Source: DATAZK01 sp963731205
GTDB taxonomy: Bacteria > Actinomycetota > Actinomycetes > Frankiales > Frankiaceae
Assembly: GCA_963731205.1 (NCBI GenBank)
Contig: CAVSUJ010000002.1
Coordinates: 186,001-250,000 of the forward strand
Length of the DNA: 64,000 nt
Reading direction: 5' to 3'
The notes under the pieces were generated by a model. That model saw only the letters and a program-made list of their open reading frames with translations, was not told where the DNA came from and did not search any database. This document shows, piece after piece, positions 1 to 9,988 of the stretch (positions are counted from its first letter, which is position 1; the number at the start of each line of letters is the position of its first letter). The translations under genes and the position numbers were made by a program.

Positions 1-81
1 ACAGCGTCACCCGTCACCGCATCCGCCGCTGCGCCGGCGACCCGGTCCGCGCACACCAAGAAAGCAACCGCCCGTCGCGGG

Positions 82-771
82 ATGGACCCGATGCGCAAGA
101 TCGCGCTGGCAGGGGGCGTGCTCTACCTGATCACGTTCGCCGCTTCCATCCCGCAGCTGTGGACGTTCAAGCACGTCATCGACGACCCCTCCGGCTACAT
201 CAGCCGGCCGGGCAGCAACGCCGCCGTGCTGTGGGGCTCGCTGCTGGACATCGTCACGGCCCTGGCAGGCATCGGAACCGCCATCGTGCTGTATCCGGTG
301 ACCCGTCGCATCAGCCGGACATCAGCCATCGGCTTCGTCACCTCTCGTGTCGTCGAGGCGACGATGATCCTGGTCGGCGTCCTCAGCGTGCTGTCCGTCG
401 TGACGTTGAAGGCGCACTACGCCGGCGCCACCGGCGCGCAGGCTGATTCGTTACGCGTCACCGGCGACGCGCTGGTCACCATCCGCCAGTGGACCTTCCT
501 GCTGGGCCCCGGACTCATCGCCGGCATCAACGCGCTGTTCCTGGGCTACGCGATGCATCGCGGCCGCCTGGTCCCGCGCATCATCCCGACCATCGGTCTC
601 ATCGGCGCACCGATCATCATCACGTCAGCCATCGTGACCATCTGCGGTGGCTGGGCCCAGACGTCCGGCATCGCCTTCTGCTTCGGCCTGCTCGATGTCG
701 TCTGGGAGTTCTCTCTCGGCATCTACCTCACCTTCAAGGGGTTCAAGCGGGTTCCCGCCATCGCTGTCTGA
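82..771 (+). CDS. DUF4386-like integral membrane protein
   Basis: A 229-residue hydrophobic protein with about six membrane segments, near residues 5-25, 48-70, 90-110, 135-155, 170-190 and 195-220. The pattern and the MRKIALAGGVLYLITF start resemble the DUF4386 family of uncharacterised membrane proteins. The reading frame is open back to base 1 without a stop, adding an Ala/Pro/Thr-rich stretch, so the gene could begin outside the window. ATG at 82 or 91 is the simplest start, but no good ribosome binding site precedes either. A strong hairpin follows the stop. Function is unknown; the family assignment is by remembered pattern only. Confidence 0.7.
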   Translation: MDPMRKIALAGGVLYLITFAASIPQLWTFKHVIDDPSGYISRPGSNAAVLWGSLLDIVTALAGIGTAIVLYPVTRRISRTSAIGFVTSRVVEATMILVGVLSVLSVVTLKAHYAGATGAQADSLRVTGDALVTIRQWTFLLGPGLIAGINALFLGYAMHRGRLVPRIIPTIGLIGAPIIITSAIVTICGGWAQTSGIAFCFGLLDVVWEFSLGIYLTFKGFKRVPAIAV

Positions 772-795
772 CCGGGCGCGATCAGCATCCGACAC

Positions 796-824
796 TGGAG
801 GGCCACCCACTCGGTGGCCCTCCA
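796..824 (+). terminator. Hairpin terminator after the DUF4386-like gene
   Basis: A perfect 12-bp inverted repeat (TGGAGGGCCACC / GGTGGCCCTCCA) with a 5-base loop lies 25 bp after the stop at 771. It has no long T run, as is common for GC-rich actinomycete terminators. Confidence 0.6.
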
Positions 825-1036
825 TCTCGTCGCCAAAATCCTTTACGGGCAAAGAGAATCGGGTCGTTCCTGGCTCGCGGTGAGAGCTGACAGGGCCTCG
901 ATCCCAGACCTGAAGGTCTCAAGTCACGAACGCTCGGGACGTATAGCACCGGTCGGCCCCTAGTGCACTCCGCCATCCGGGTGAGATATCCGCTGAGCCA
1001 TACGGACCTGCTTCGCGCAGACCCGAAGACACATGC

Positions 1037-2816
<1,780 letters not shown>

Positions 2817-2837
2817 TCCGGGACGGCAGCCTGGCTG

Positions 2838-2869
2838 GAGCCCTACCCCCACACACGGGGGTAGGGCTC
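2838..2869 (+). terminator. Hairpin terminator after the GH26 gene
   Basis: A perfect 13-bp stem (GAGCCCTACCCCC / GGGGGTAGGGCTC) with a 6-base loop begins 22 bp after the GH26 stop and ends 30 bp before the next ATG. Confidence 0.75.
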
Positions 2870-2898
2870 TCGTCGTCGGCGATGGGGAAGGATGACTC

Positions 2899-3435
2899 AT
2901 GCGATTCGGAACGTTGGAGTTCGGGCCGGCCCAGGGCCGAGCGGAGCTGCTCGCCCCGGCGACGGCTGATGCATTGCGGGAGATCGCTCCCGCACCGGAT
3001 GAGGTCCTGGTCGCCGCCATCGACCCGGCGGTGGCCGATACCGAAGCCTTCTGCGCCCAGTACGCGATCGCACCCGACGCGGGCGCCAACTGCGTCATCG
3101 TCGAGGCCCGGCGGGCGGAGCGCACCTGGTATGCCGCCTGCCTCGTGCTCGGCAGCGACAAGCTGGACGTCAACAGCGCCGTGCGCAAGCACCTGGCCGC
3201 GAAGAAGGCGTCGTTCGCTCCGATGGACACCGCGACGGCGCTGAGCGGCATGGAGTACGGCGGCATCAACCCGATCGGGGTACCCGCCGACTGGCCGGTG
3301 CTCGTCGACGACGCGGTCGCGGCCGGCGATCGACTGGTGATCGGCAGCGGCATCCGCGGCTCCAAGCTGCTCGTGACCGGACGCTTCCTGGCCGCGCTGC
3401 CGAACGCGGTCGTGCTCCCCATCGCCAGGATCTGA
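2899..3435 (+). CDS. YbaK/EbsC-family aminoacyl-tRNA deacylase-like protein
   Basis: A 178-residue single-domain protein. YbaK/ProX-type features are the central VRKHLAAKKASFAPMD segment with the family lysine, the GGINPIGVP loop, and the late VIGSGIRGSKLLVTGRFL segment. Family members hydrolyse mischarged tRNAs in the cytoplasm, so a trans-editing role is likely, though the substrate cannot be told from sequence. Its ATG at 2899 follows an AAGGATG-type purine stretch. It stands alone between the GH26 terminator and the AtuA-like gene. Confidence 0.85.
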   Translation: MRFGTLEFGPAQGRAELLAPATADALREIAPAPDEVLVAAIDPAVADTEAFCAQYAIAPDAGANCVIVEARRAERTWYAACLVLGSDKLDVNSAVRKHLAAKKASFAPMDTATALSGMEYGGINPIGVPADWPVLVDDAVAAGDRLVIGSGIRGSKLLVTGRFLAALPNAVVLPIARI

Positions 3436-3492
3436 CCCTTCGCGCCGGGGACCGGTGAGCCCCGGCCGGCGGCTGCATGGTTTGGTGGTGGC

Positions 3493-4834
3493 GTGCAGCG
3501 CGAAGCCGCGGTGCGGATCGGCGCCGGGCAGGGAGCGTTCGGGGAGAGCCCCGAGCTCATGCTGTCGAGCCTGCGCGCCGGCGTCGAGTATCTCGTCTGC
3601 GATTCGCTCGCCGAGACCACGAGCGCCTTCTTCGCCCTCGACCGCAAGTACGACGAGGCCGCCGGCTTCGCGCCTGACCTCACGGCCCGCGTCAGGCTCG
3701 CACTGCCCTGGATCGCCTCCGGCGCCGTCCGGCTGATCACCAATGCCGGTGGGCACAATCCGCTCGCCGCGCATCAGGCCGTGATCCAAGCGGTGCGTGA
3801 TGCCGGTGCGCGCGACGTCCAGGTGGCGGTCGTCTTCGCCGAGCGGCCGCAGCATGCGCCGGCCACCTATGGTCCGCCCTCGGAATCGTTCGCCGAGCAG
3901 GTCTACCTCGGCGCCGCCGGCATCGTCGATGCTCTTGCTCGCAGCGCGCAGATCGTGCTCACCGGCCGGGTGGCCGACGCAGCGCTCTTCCTGGCGCCTG
4001 CCGTCCACGAGTGGAAATGGGGCTGGCAGGACTGGGATCAGCTGGCCGGCGGCACGGTCGTCGGACACCTGCTCGAATGCTCGGCGCAAGCGTCGGGCGG
4101 CAACTACTCGGGCGACTGGTGGAACACCGTCGACCTCGGCCGGACCGGGCTGCCCATCGCCGAGGTCGAATGCGACGGCAGCGCGGTCATCACCAAACCG
4201 GCCGGTTCGAGTGGGCGGGTCTCCTTCGACACCGTTCGCGAGCAGCTGCTTTACGAGGTGCACGATCCACGCGCGTACCTCACCCCCGACGTGGTGGTCG
4301 ACATGACGACCACCGAGCTCACCGATCTCGGAGCGGATCGGGTCCGTGTCTCGGGCACCCGTGGCCGGCCACGCCCGAAAACGCTGCGCGGGCTGGCTTT
4401 TTCGAGCCGGCGGCTGGGCCGGTGAGGCGCTCTTCACGTACTGCTGGCCGGACGCTGCCGAGAAGGGCCGTCACGTCGCCGATGGCCTGCAATCATTGGC
4501 GATTTCACGCGGGCTGATGGTCGAGGAGTGGCTCGTCGAGCAGTTCGGTACCGACGGGTTCTGGGCCGGGATGCACGACGAGGACGAGCGGCAGGGCAGC
4601 GATCCTCGCGAGGTCACCACCCGGCTGGCCTGGCGCACCCGCGACGAGGCCACCGCGACGGCGGTACAGCGGCTCGTCGGCCTCGTCGCGCTCAGCGGAC
4701 CCCCAGGACTGCAAGGCATCGGACGCCGGCGCCGCGGTGCCAGCCCGCCCGCGGAGCTCGTCGACATCACGGCCTTTCACGTCGACCGCGACCTCGTCGA
4801 GCCCGATACGCAGGTCCTGGTGAGTTCGACATGA
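3493..4834 (+). CDS. AtuA-like acyclic terpene utilisation family protein, large domain (frameshifted)
   Basis: This matches the AtuA/DUF1446 family: a GTG start, then VRIGAGQGAFGESPELML and the hallmark ITNAGGHNP motif. In Pseudomonas, AtuA is tied to citronellol/geraniol catabolism, but its enzyme activity is not established and related genes occur in many acyl-CoA pathways. The frame breaks at a run of five T (4398-4402). Removing one T joins TLRGLAF to RAGGWAGEALFTYCWPDA and gives about 446 residues. The 3' end overlaps the next gene by 4 bp (ATGA), where the normally fused C-terminal domain is encoded separately. Function beyond the family is not inferable. Confidence 0.8.
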
Positions 4835-5211
4835 CCCGGGTGCAATTGCGATCGCTGTGCGGCGCTCGCTCCGGCGACAAGCTCGACGTCAGCGATGTCA
4901 CGCTCTTTGCCGACGACGAGCCGGCATATCAGGCGCTGTGTGACGTCGTGACGGCAGAGGTGGTCGCCAAGCACTTCGGCCCGCTCGTCACGGGCCCGGT
5001 CGAGCGCCACCTCATCCCTCACGTCTGGGCGCTGAAGTTCGTCCTGCACGGCGGGCTCGGCGGCGGCGCGAGCGCAGGCCTGCGCAGCGACGGTCAGGGT
5101 AAGACCCACGGGCTGGCCCTGCTGCGCCTGTGGGTCGACGTCCCTGCACAGGTCGCAGAACGCGCCAACCGGCCGCGGCACCCGGCGTCAAGAGCCTCAA
5201 AACCCCTGTGA
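4831..5211 (+). CDS. AtuA C-terminal-like domain protein
   Basis: A 126-residue protein corresponding to the small C-terminal domain of AtuA proteins. Diagnostic pieces are LRSLCGARSGDKLDVSDV near the start, the ALKFVLHGGLGGG segment and the SDGQGKTHGLALL end. Its ATG overlaps the stop of the large-domain gene (ATGA), so the two are translationally coupled and probably form one complex. Split AtuA versions exist alongside fused ones. It is followed immediately by an amidohydrolase gene. Confidence 0.8.
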   Translation: MTRVQLRSLCGARSGDKLDVSDVTLFADDEPAYQALCDVVTAEVVAKHFGPLVTGPVERHLIPHVWALKFVLHGGLGGGASAGLRSDGQGKTHGLALLRLWVDVPAQVAERANRPRHPASRASKPL

Positions 5212-5232
5212 ATGCTGGAGAAAGGCCCGATC

Positions 5233-6352
5233 ATGTTGCCTGACGACGCTCGAGTCATCTCCGTCGACGACCACATCATCGAACACCCCAAGGTCTGGGA
5301 GGACCGCCTCCCCGCGCATCTCGTCGAGCGCGGCCCCCGTGTCGTCTACGAGGACGGGATCCCGATCTGGTACTACGACGGCCACCGCCATGCCCCTCTT
5401 GGACTCGACGCCGTCGCCGGTGACGACCCGACCGAATTCAAGCTGGATTCCAAGGCTTTCGAGCTCATGCGGCCGGGCTGCTACGACCCGGTCGCCCGGC
5501 TGCGCGACATGGACGAGGACGGCATCGACGCGTCCCTGGCCTTCCCGCAGTTCCCGCGGTTCGCCGGTCAGGGCTTCCTGGAAGCGCCCGACCGCAAGCT
5601 CGCGCTGCTGTGCATCCGGGCCTGGAACGATTTCGTCCTCGACGAGTGGTGCGCCACCGATCCGAACCGGCTGATCCCGCTGTCGATCGTGCCGATGTGG
5701 GACGCCCAACTCGCGGCTGACGAGGTACGCCGGACCGCCGCCCGCGGCTCACGTGCCATCACATTCAGCGAGAATCCGGCGGCGCTGGGCCTGCCTTCGT
5801 TCTGGTCGAGCGACTGGGACCCGCTCTTTTCGGCGCTGGAGGAGACCGGGAATCCGCTCTGCCTGCACATCGGATCGTCCTCGCGGCCGATCATCCCGCA
5901 CGCCGATGCGCCCATCGCCGAGATCATCTCGCTGCTCGGGCTGCTGTCGATGCAGGCACTGGTCGATCTCTTGCTCTCTCCACTGTTCGACCGCCACCCA
6001 CGGCTGAACGTCCTGCTGTCGGAGGGCGGCATCGGCTGGGTGCCCTACATCCTCGAACGGCTCGAGCAGGTCTACGACCGCCACCGCCATCACAGCAAGA
6101 TCAACGTCAGCGCATCGCCCATCGGAATCCTTCCGCGAGCACGTGTGGACCTGTTTCATCCGCGACGAGGCGGGCTTGGAAGCCCGGCACCGCATCGGCG
6201 TCGACAAGATCATGTTCGAGGCCGACTACCCGCATTCGGACTGTGTCTGGCCCAACAGCCGGACGGGGCTGGCCGAGCAATTGCGTGACGTACCCGAGGA
6301 CGAGGCTCGTCTCATCGCGGGCCAGACCGCCGCGAAACTCCTGAGAATCTAA
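5233..6352 (+). CDS. Amidohydrolase-2-family metal-dependent hydrolase (frameshifted)
   Basis: About 373 residues, Amidohydro_2 (PF04909) type, the group that includes ACMSD-like decarboxylases. It has an early metal-ligand segment (VISVDDHIIEHP), the LHIGSSSRPI strand, the HPRLNVLLSEGGIGW segment and a late MFEADYPHSD motif carrying the last Asp ligand. ATG 5233 has GGAGAAAGG at good spacing; ATG 5212 is the alternative. One extra base at the CCC at 6118-6120 shifts the frame. Removing it joins ASPSESFREHVWTCF in one frame. Together with the AtuA-like pair this suggests a small catabolic operon; the substrate is unknown. Confidence 0.8.
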
Positions 6353-6388
6353 GAGATCAGGAGGCGTCGGCTCGCTCGGCAGGGCCGC

Positions 6389-9370
6389 TCACCCGACCCC
6401 GGCAGCACTCCCGGAATCCTCGGTCAGCAGGCCCCGGCGGCGCGCCACGGCGACAGCCTCGGTGCGGCCGGCGGCGTCGAGCTTGGCGAGGATGTTCGAG
6501 ACGTGGACGCTGACCGTCTTCGCGCTGATGTAGAGCAGATCGGCGATCTGACGGTTGCTGCGGCCCTGTGCCACGAGCGCGAGCACCTCCTGCTCCCGGG
6601 CGGTGAGTTCGCGGCTGCGGTCGTCATTGTGGACCGGCAGCTGGTTGCCTCCGGATCGCAGCTCGGTCATCAGCGGCCGGGCGCCGAGCGCACGAGCCAC
6701 CTGCATCGCCGCCGTCAGCTCGGCCTCGGCCCGGGCCGGCTCCCCGGCATTGCGCAGCGCTCGTACCAGGCGGGCCCGCGAACGCGCCGCCTCGAAGACG
6801 TGGCCGTAGCGGTCGAACGCGTCGACGGCGGCTTGCCACGCCTCCACCATGACCGCGGGCGGCACCCGCTGCGCATCGTCAGCCGCGCAGAGCCACTCCA
6901 GCCGCAGCTGCTCCGCGTGCACCCGGGCCAGCCACGCCAGCGTCTCAGGCCCTCGACGGGCGGCCCTGTCGGCAGCCTGGAACGCCGTCTCCTGCAGCAG
7001 TCCGCCGCGCTCGATCAGGTCAGCCCGCTCAGCTGAGCCCGCCTGCCGCGCCGCCGTCCCCAACTGGCCGAGCAGCAGGCCGCTGAGCCGGATCCGCGCC
7101 TGGAAGAACGAATCCACCCAGAGCTTGCCGACCAGCTCGACGACCTCGTCGTGCACGGCGATCGCGGCGGCGAGATCACCGCTGTCGCCGTACAGATCGA
7201 TCGCCGCCGCGCCGCACGTCACGGCGATGAAGCCCTCCCGATCCCAGGCGGGCCGCAGCCGCGGGAGCAGCTCCAGCGCGCCGGTCTCACCCCGGCCGGC
7301 CGGGACCGCCAAGCCCACCCCTCCGAGCATCGCCCGGGCGAACATCGGCGGATGCTCGGTGCGGACGTCGACCAGCTCCAGCGCGGTGTCCCACTCGCCC
7401 AGGATGTAGCTGACGACGGCGGCCATCGAGCGCCCGTCCAGGCCGAAAGGTGCCCACGGACGACGCATCCGCACCGCCCGGTCGGCGGCCTGCTGATAGG
7501 CCCCTCGCGCCTCTTCCAGCCGGCCCAGGTCATACAGCAGCGTGCCGAGGCCGTGGCTGCTGCGAAGCTCCGCGGCGACATCGGCCCCCTCACGAGCCTG
7601 CGCGATGCTGGTGCGCAGCGACTGCTCGGCCTGCTCGGCACGGTCGGGCTCGAGGTCGGGAGTGAGCCTCGCCAGCGTGGTGGTCGCATCCGCCAGCACG
7701 GCCGGCAGGTTCAGGGCCGTGGCCATTTCGGCGGCGGACGTCGCCCAGCGCCAGGCCTCCTCCTCGCGGGCACGGACCCGGTTGGCCCTCGCGTGGGCGG
7801 CCAGGATCCGGGCACGCAGCGGCCCGACGTCGGGAACCAGCTGCAGCGCTTCGGTCGTGTATTCGAGTGCGTCGATGGGCGAGTCGTCCAGCAGCGCGGT
7901 GCTGGCGACGGCGTGCAGCAGCCGGGCCCGCTGCTGCGGATCGGCGTCCGGTGGCAGCTGGTGCAGCTGCTCTTGAACCAGGGCCAGCGCGCGGTGCAGG
8001 GTGCCGGCGGCGATGGCCGCCTCGTTGGCCCGCAGCGCGACCTCGACCGCATCGATTCCCTGCTCGGCCGCGACCCCCGGCTGGGCGAGCAGACCGAGCG
8101 CCATCTCGTAGTGACTCGTGGCCTCGGCGGGCCCGCCGACCGTCATCGCCTCATCGCCGGCGCGGATCGCGGCGTTCAAGGCCGTGGCAACGTCGTTGGC
8201 CGCAAACGCATGGCGAGCCAGCTCCGCCGCGGTGCCTTCGGCCCGACCCGATCGCAACACGTCGGCATAGGCCTGATGCCACCGGATCCGCTCGCCGGGA
8301 AGCAGGTCGTCGTAGATCGCCTCGGCGAGCAACGCATGGCGGAACGCGTAACCCTCCGGCTGCGCGACGAGCAGCCCGCGGTCGACCGCCGAACGCAGCG
8401 CCAGGTCCAGATCGGGGCCGTCGGGTCCGATGACCTGAGCGAGCAGCGCATGGCCGACCCTGCGGCCCGCGACCGACACCGCGCGCAGGACAGTTCTCGC
8501 ATCGGCGTCGAGCGCGTCGAGATGGACGAGCAGTAAATCGGCCAGATCGGCCGACAGCATCAGCTGGCCGCGCCTGGCGGCCACGACCAGTTCCTCGACG
8601 AAGAACGCATTGCCTTCCGCGCGGCGCACGATGCTGCGCAGCGACGTTTCGGGCAGTCCTTCAGGCTGCAACTCGTGCACCATCGCCAGCACCGCGTCGT
8701 CGGGCAGCGGGGCGAGATACAGGCGCGAGACATCCGGGAGACGGCCCCACTCGGCGGCATCGGCGCGCAGCGGATGGCGGCGGTGCAGATCATCGGCACG
8801 GTAGGAGACGACCACCGAAACGGCCTCGGGTGGCTGCCGGGTGAAGAGAAAACGCAGCAGATCACGCGTCGAAGGATCGGCCCAGTGCACGTCTTCGATC
8901 ACGAGCAGAACAGGGGCGCTGCGGGCGGCCAGGCGCAGGGCGCCGTGCACCGCTTCGAAAAGCTCCTCCCGGGTGTGAGCGCCCTGGCGATCGCCCTCGT
9001 TGCTGGCGGTGATGAGGCGCTTTCCGGGAAGCAGCCGCGCCAGCGCAGGCGCGTCCTGCAGCAACGTGTCGCTCAGCGTCGGGGCATCGCGCGCCAGCCG
9101 GCCGAAGACTTCGGAGAAGGGGACGTACGGGAGCGAGTCGCCGGCGAAATCCAGGCAATGACCAACGAGGACATGCCAGCCCGACTCCCGCGCCCGGCCC
9201 GCCAGCTCCGTCAGGATCCGGGTCTTGCCCACCCCCGCATCGCCGGCGAGCAGCACCGCGCCGCCCCGGCCGGGACCGTCACTCCCGAGCCCGACCAGGC
9301 GCATGAGGGCGTCGAACTCCTCGGCGCGCCCGACCAGGCTGCGAGCCTGAGGCGACGGTTCTACGGTCAT
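6389..9370 (-). CDS. LuxR-family transcriptional regulator with AAA ATPase domain (LAL type)
   Basis: A 993-residue protein with the MalT/LAL layout: an N-terminal AAA domain with Walker A GDAGVGKT (about residue 44) and a Walker-B-like VLLVIEDVHWADP (about 160), a long TPR-like helical middle, and a C-terminal LuxR helix-turn-helix (TAREQEVLALVAQGRSNRQIADLLYISAKTVSVHV). Such proteins are ATP-dependent activators of pathway genes. It converges with the amidohydrolase gene and diverges from the small gene at 9510 and the biosynthetic operon at 9989, which are plausible but unproven targets. Confidence 0.9.
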   Translation of the reverse strand: MTVEPSPQARSLVGRAEEFDALMRLVGLGSDGPGRGGAVLLAGDAGVGKTRILTELAGRARESGWHVLVGHCLDFAGDSLPYVPFSEVFGRLARDAPTLSDTLLQDAPALARLLPGKRLITASNEGDRQGAHTREELFEAVHGALRLAARSAPVLLVIEDVHWADPSTRDLLRFLFTRQPPEAVSVVVSYRADDLHRRHPLRADAAEWGRLPDVSRLYLAPLPDDAVLAMVHELQPEGLPETSLRSIVRRAEGNAFFVEELVVAARRGQLMLSADLADLLLVHLDALDADARTVLRAVSVAGRRVGHALLAQVIGPDGPDLDLALRSAVDRGLLVAQPEGYAFRHALLAEAIYDDLLPGERIRWHQAYADVLRSGRAEGTAAELARHAFAANDVATALNAAIRAGDEAMTVGGPAEATSHYEMALGLLAQPGVAAEQGIDAVEVALRANEAAIAAGTLHRALALVQEQLHQLPPDADPQQRARLLHAVASTALLDDSPIDALEYTTEALQLVPDVGPLRARILAAHARANRVRAREEEAWRWATSAAEMATALNLPAVLADATTTLARLTPDLEPDRAEQAEQSLRTSIAQAREGADVAAELRSSHGLGTLLYDLGRLEEARGAYQQAADRAVRMRRPWAPFGLDGRSMAAVVSYILGEWDTALELVDVRTEHPPMFARAMLGGVGLAVPAGRGETGALELLPRLRPAWDREGFIAVTCGAAAIDLYGDSGDLAAAIAVHDEVVELVGKLWVDSFFQARIRLSGLLLGQLGTAARQAGSAERADLIERGGLLQETAFQAADRAARRGPETLAWLARVHAEQLRLEWLCAADDAQRVPPAVMVEAWQAAVDAFDRYGHVFEAARSRARLVRALRNAGEPARAEAELTAAMQVARALGARPLMTELRSGGNQLPVHNDDRSRELTAREQEVLALVAQGRSNRQIADLLYISAKTVSVHVSNILAKLDAAGRTEAVAVARRRGLLTEDSGSAAGVG

Positions 9371-9390
9371 GAACCCATCTTGGCCCGAAC

Positions 9391-9439
9391 GTCCTAGGAC
9401 ACCACGTCGATTAATCGGCCTCAGAGGACCGGCCTAGGC
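9391..9439. promoter_or_regulatory. Paired CTAG-centred palindromes in the luxR divergent region
   Basis: GTCCTAGGAC (9391-9400) and GCCTAGGC (9432-9439) are perfect palindromes. Their centres are 40 bp apart, about four helical turns, between the LAL regulator start and the small gene at 9510. CTAG is generally rare in bacterial DNA, so two CCTAGG cores in 50 bp may be an operator. This is inference only. Confidence 0.3.
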
Positions 9440-9509
9440 ACGGCGCCGCGTCCTGGATAGGAAGAAAATCGGATGTCAGAGCCCTCCTTAGCCGCGCAGA
9501 TTCACTCTC

Positions 9510-9779
9510 ATGAACAGCGAACTGCACCAGTACCCGGCGGCTCTTTACTCCTCCGTCTCCGAGATGGGATATCGCAGCGAGCGCTTCACCGGTGAGGTGC
9601 TTCGCTCCGACGGCGGCCTCCCGCGAGGCGCCCACCGGCGTCCGCGCCTCAGCCAGCTCCGGCTCCGACTGAGCCGCGCGGGCCGGCACTCGACCCCGGA
9701 GACCACCGCGCGCGGCGCATCCTGGGCCCACCACCGCACCCCGGTGGTGCGGCACGCACCGCAAGCACACGCACGGTGA
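9510..9779 (+). CDS. Hypothetical Arg/His-rich small protein
   Basis: An 89-residue open frame, basic in its second half (many Arg and His), with no domain I recognise. It lies between the divergent LAL regulator and a strong terminator at 9806-9834 that follows its stop by 27 bp, which supports it being transcribed. No clear ribosome binding site is visible and the opposite strand is also partly open, so it may not be a real gene. It is not obviously a RiPP precursor despite the nearby radical SAM gene. Confidence 0.35.
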   Translation: MNSELHQYPAALYSSVSEMGYRSERFTGEVLRSDGGLPRGAHRRPRLSQLRLRLSRAGRHSTPETTARGASWAHHRTPVVRHAPQAHAR

Positions 9780-9805
9780 CCTAGGCCGCCGCGGCGGCTA
9801 GCGGG

Positions 9806-9834
9806 AAGGCCCGGTCCGAATCGGACCGGGCCTT
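9806..9834 (+). terminator. Strong hairpin terminator upstream of the glycan operon
   Basis: AAGGCCCGGTCCGA and its exact complement face each other around one base, giving a 12-bp or longer GC-rich stem with flanking A and T tracts. It can work in both directions. It insulates the operon starting at 9989 from upstream transcription. Confidence 0.8.
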
Positions 9835-9988
9835 TCACATGAAAACCCGCGACCCCGCAGCCGACCCCTTGTAGCCTGCTGCAAAGCTGCTGCTGATCGC
9901 GGGGAGGGCGGCTGCCGATGATGCTGTGGCCCGGCCCGGGCGCGCTGGACGCTGCCCCGCTCCGTCTCTCCAACCATCACTCACCGTT

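Noticed and set aside
7151..8536. 461-codon plus-strand open frame inside the LAL regulator
   Set aside because: Antisense of a protein with intact AAA and LuxR motifs; composition is Arg/Gln-rich low complexity without domains.
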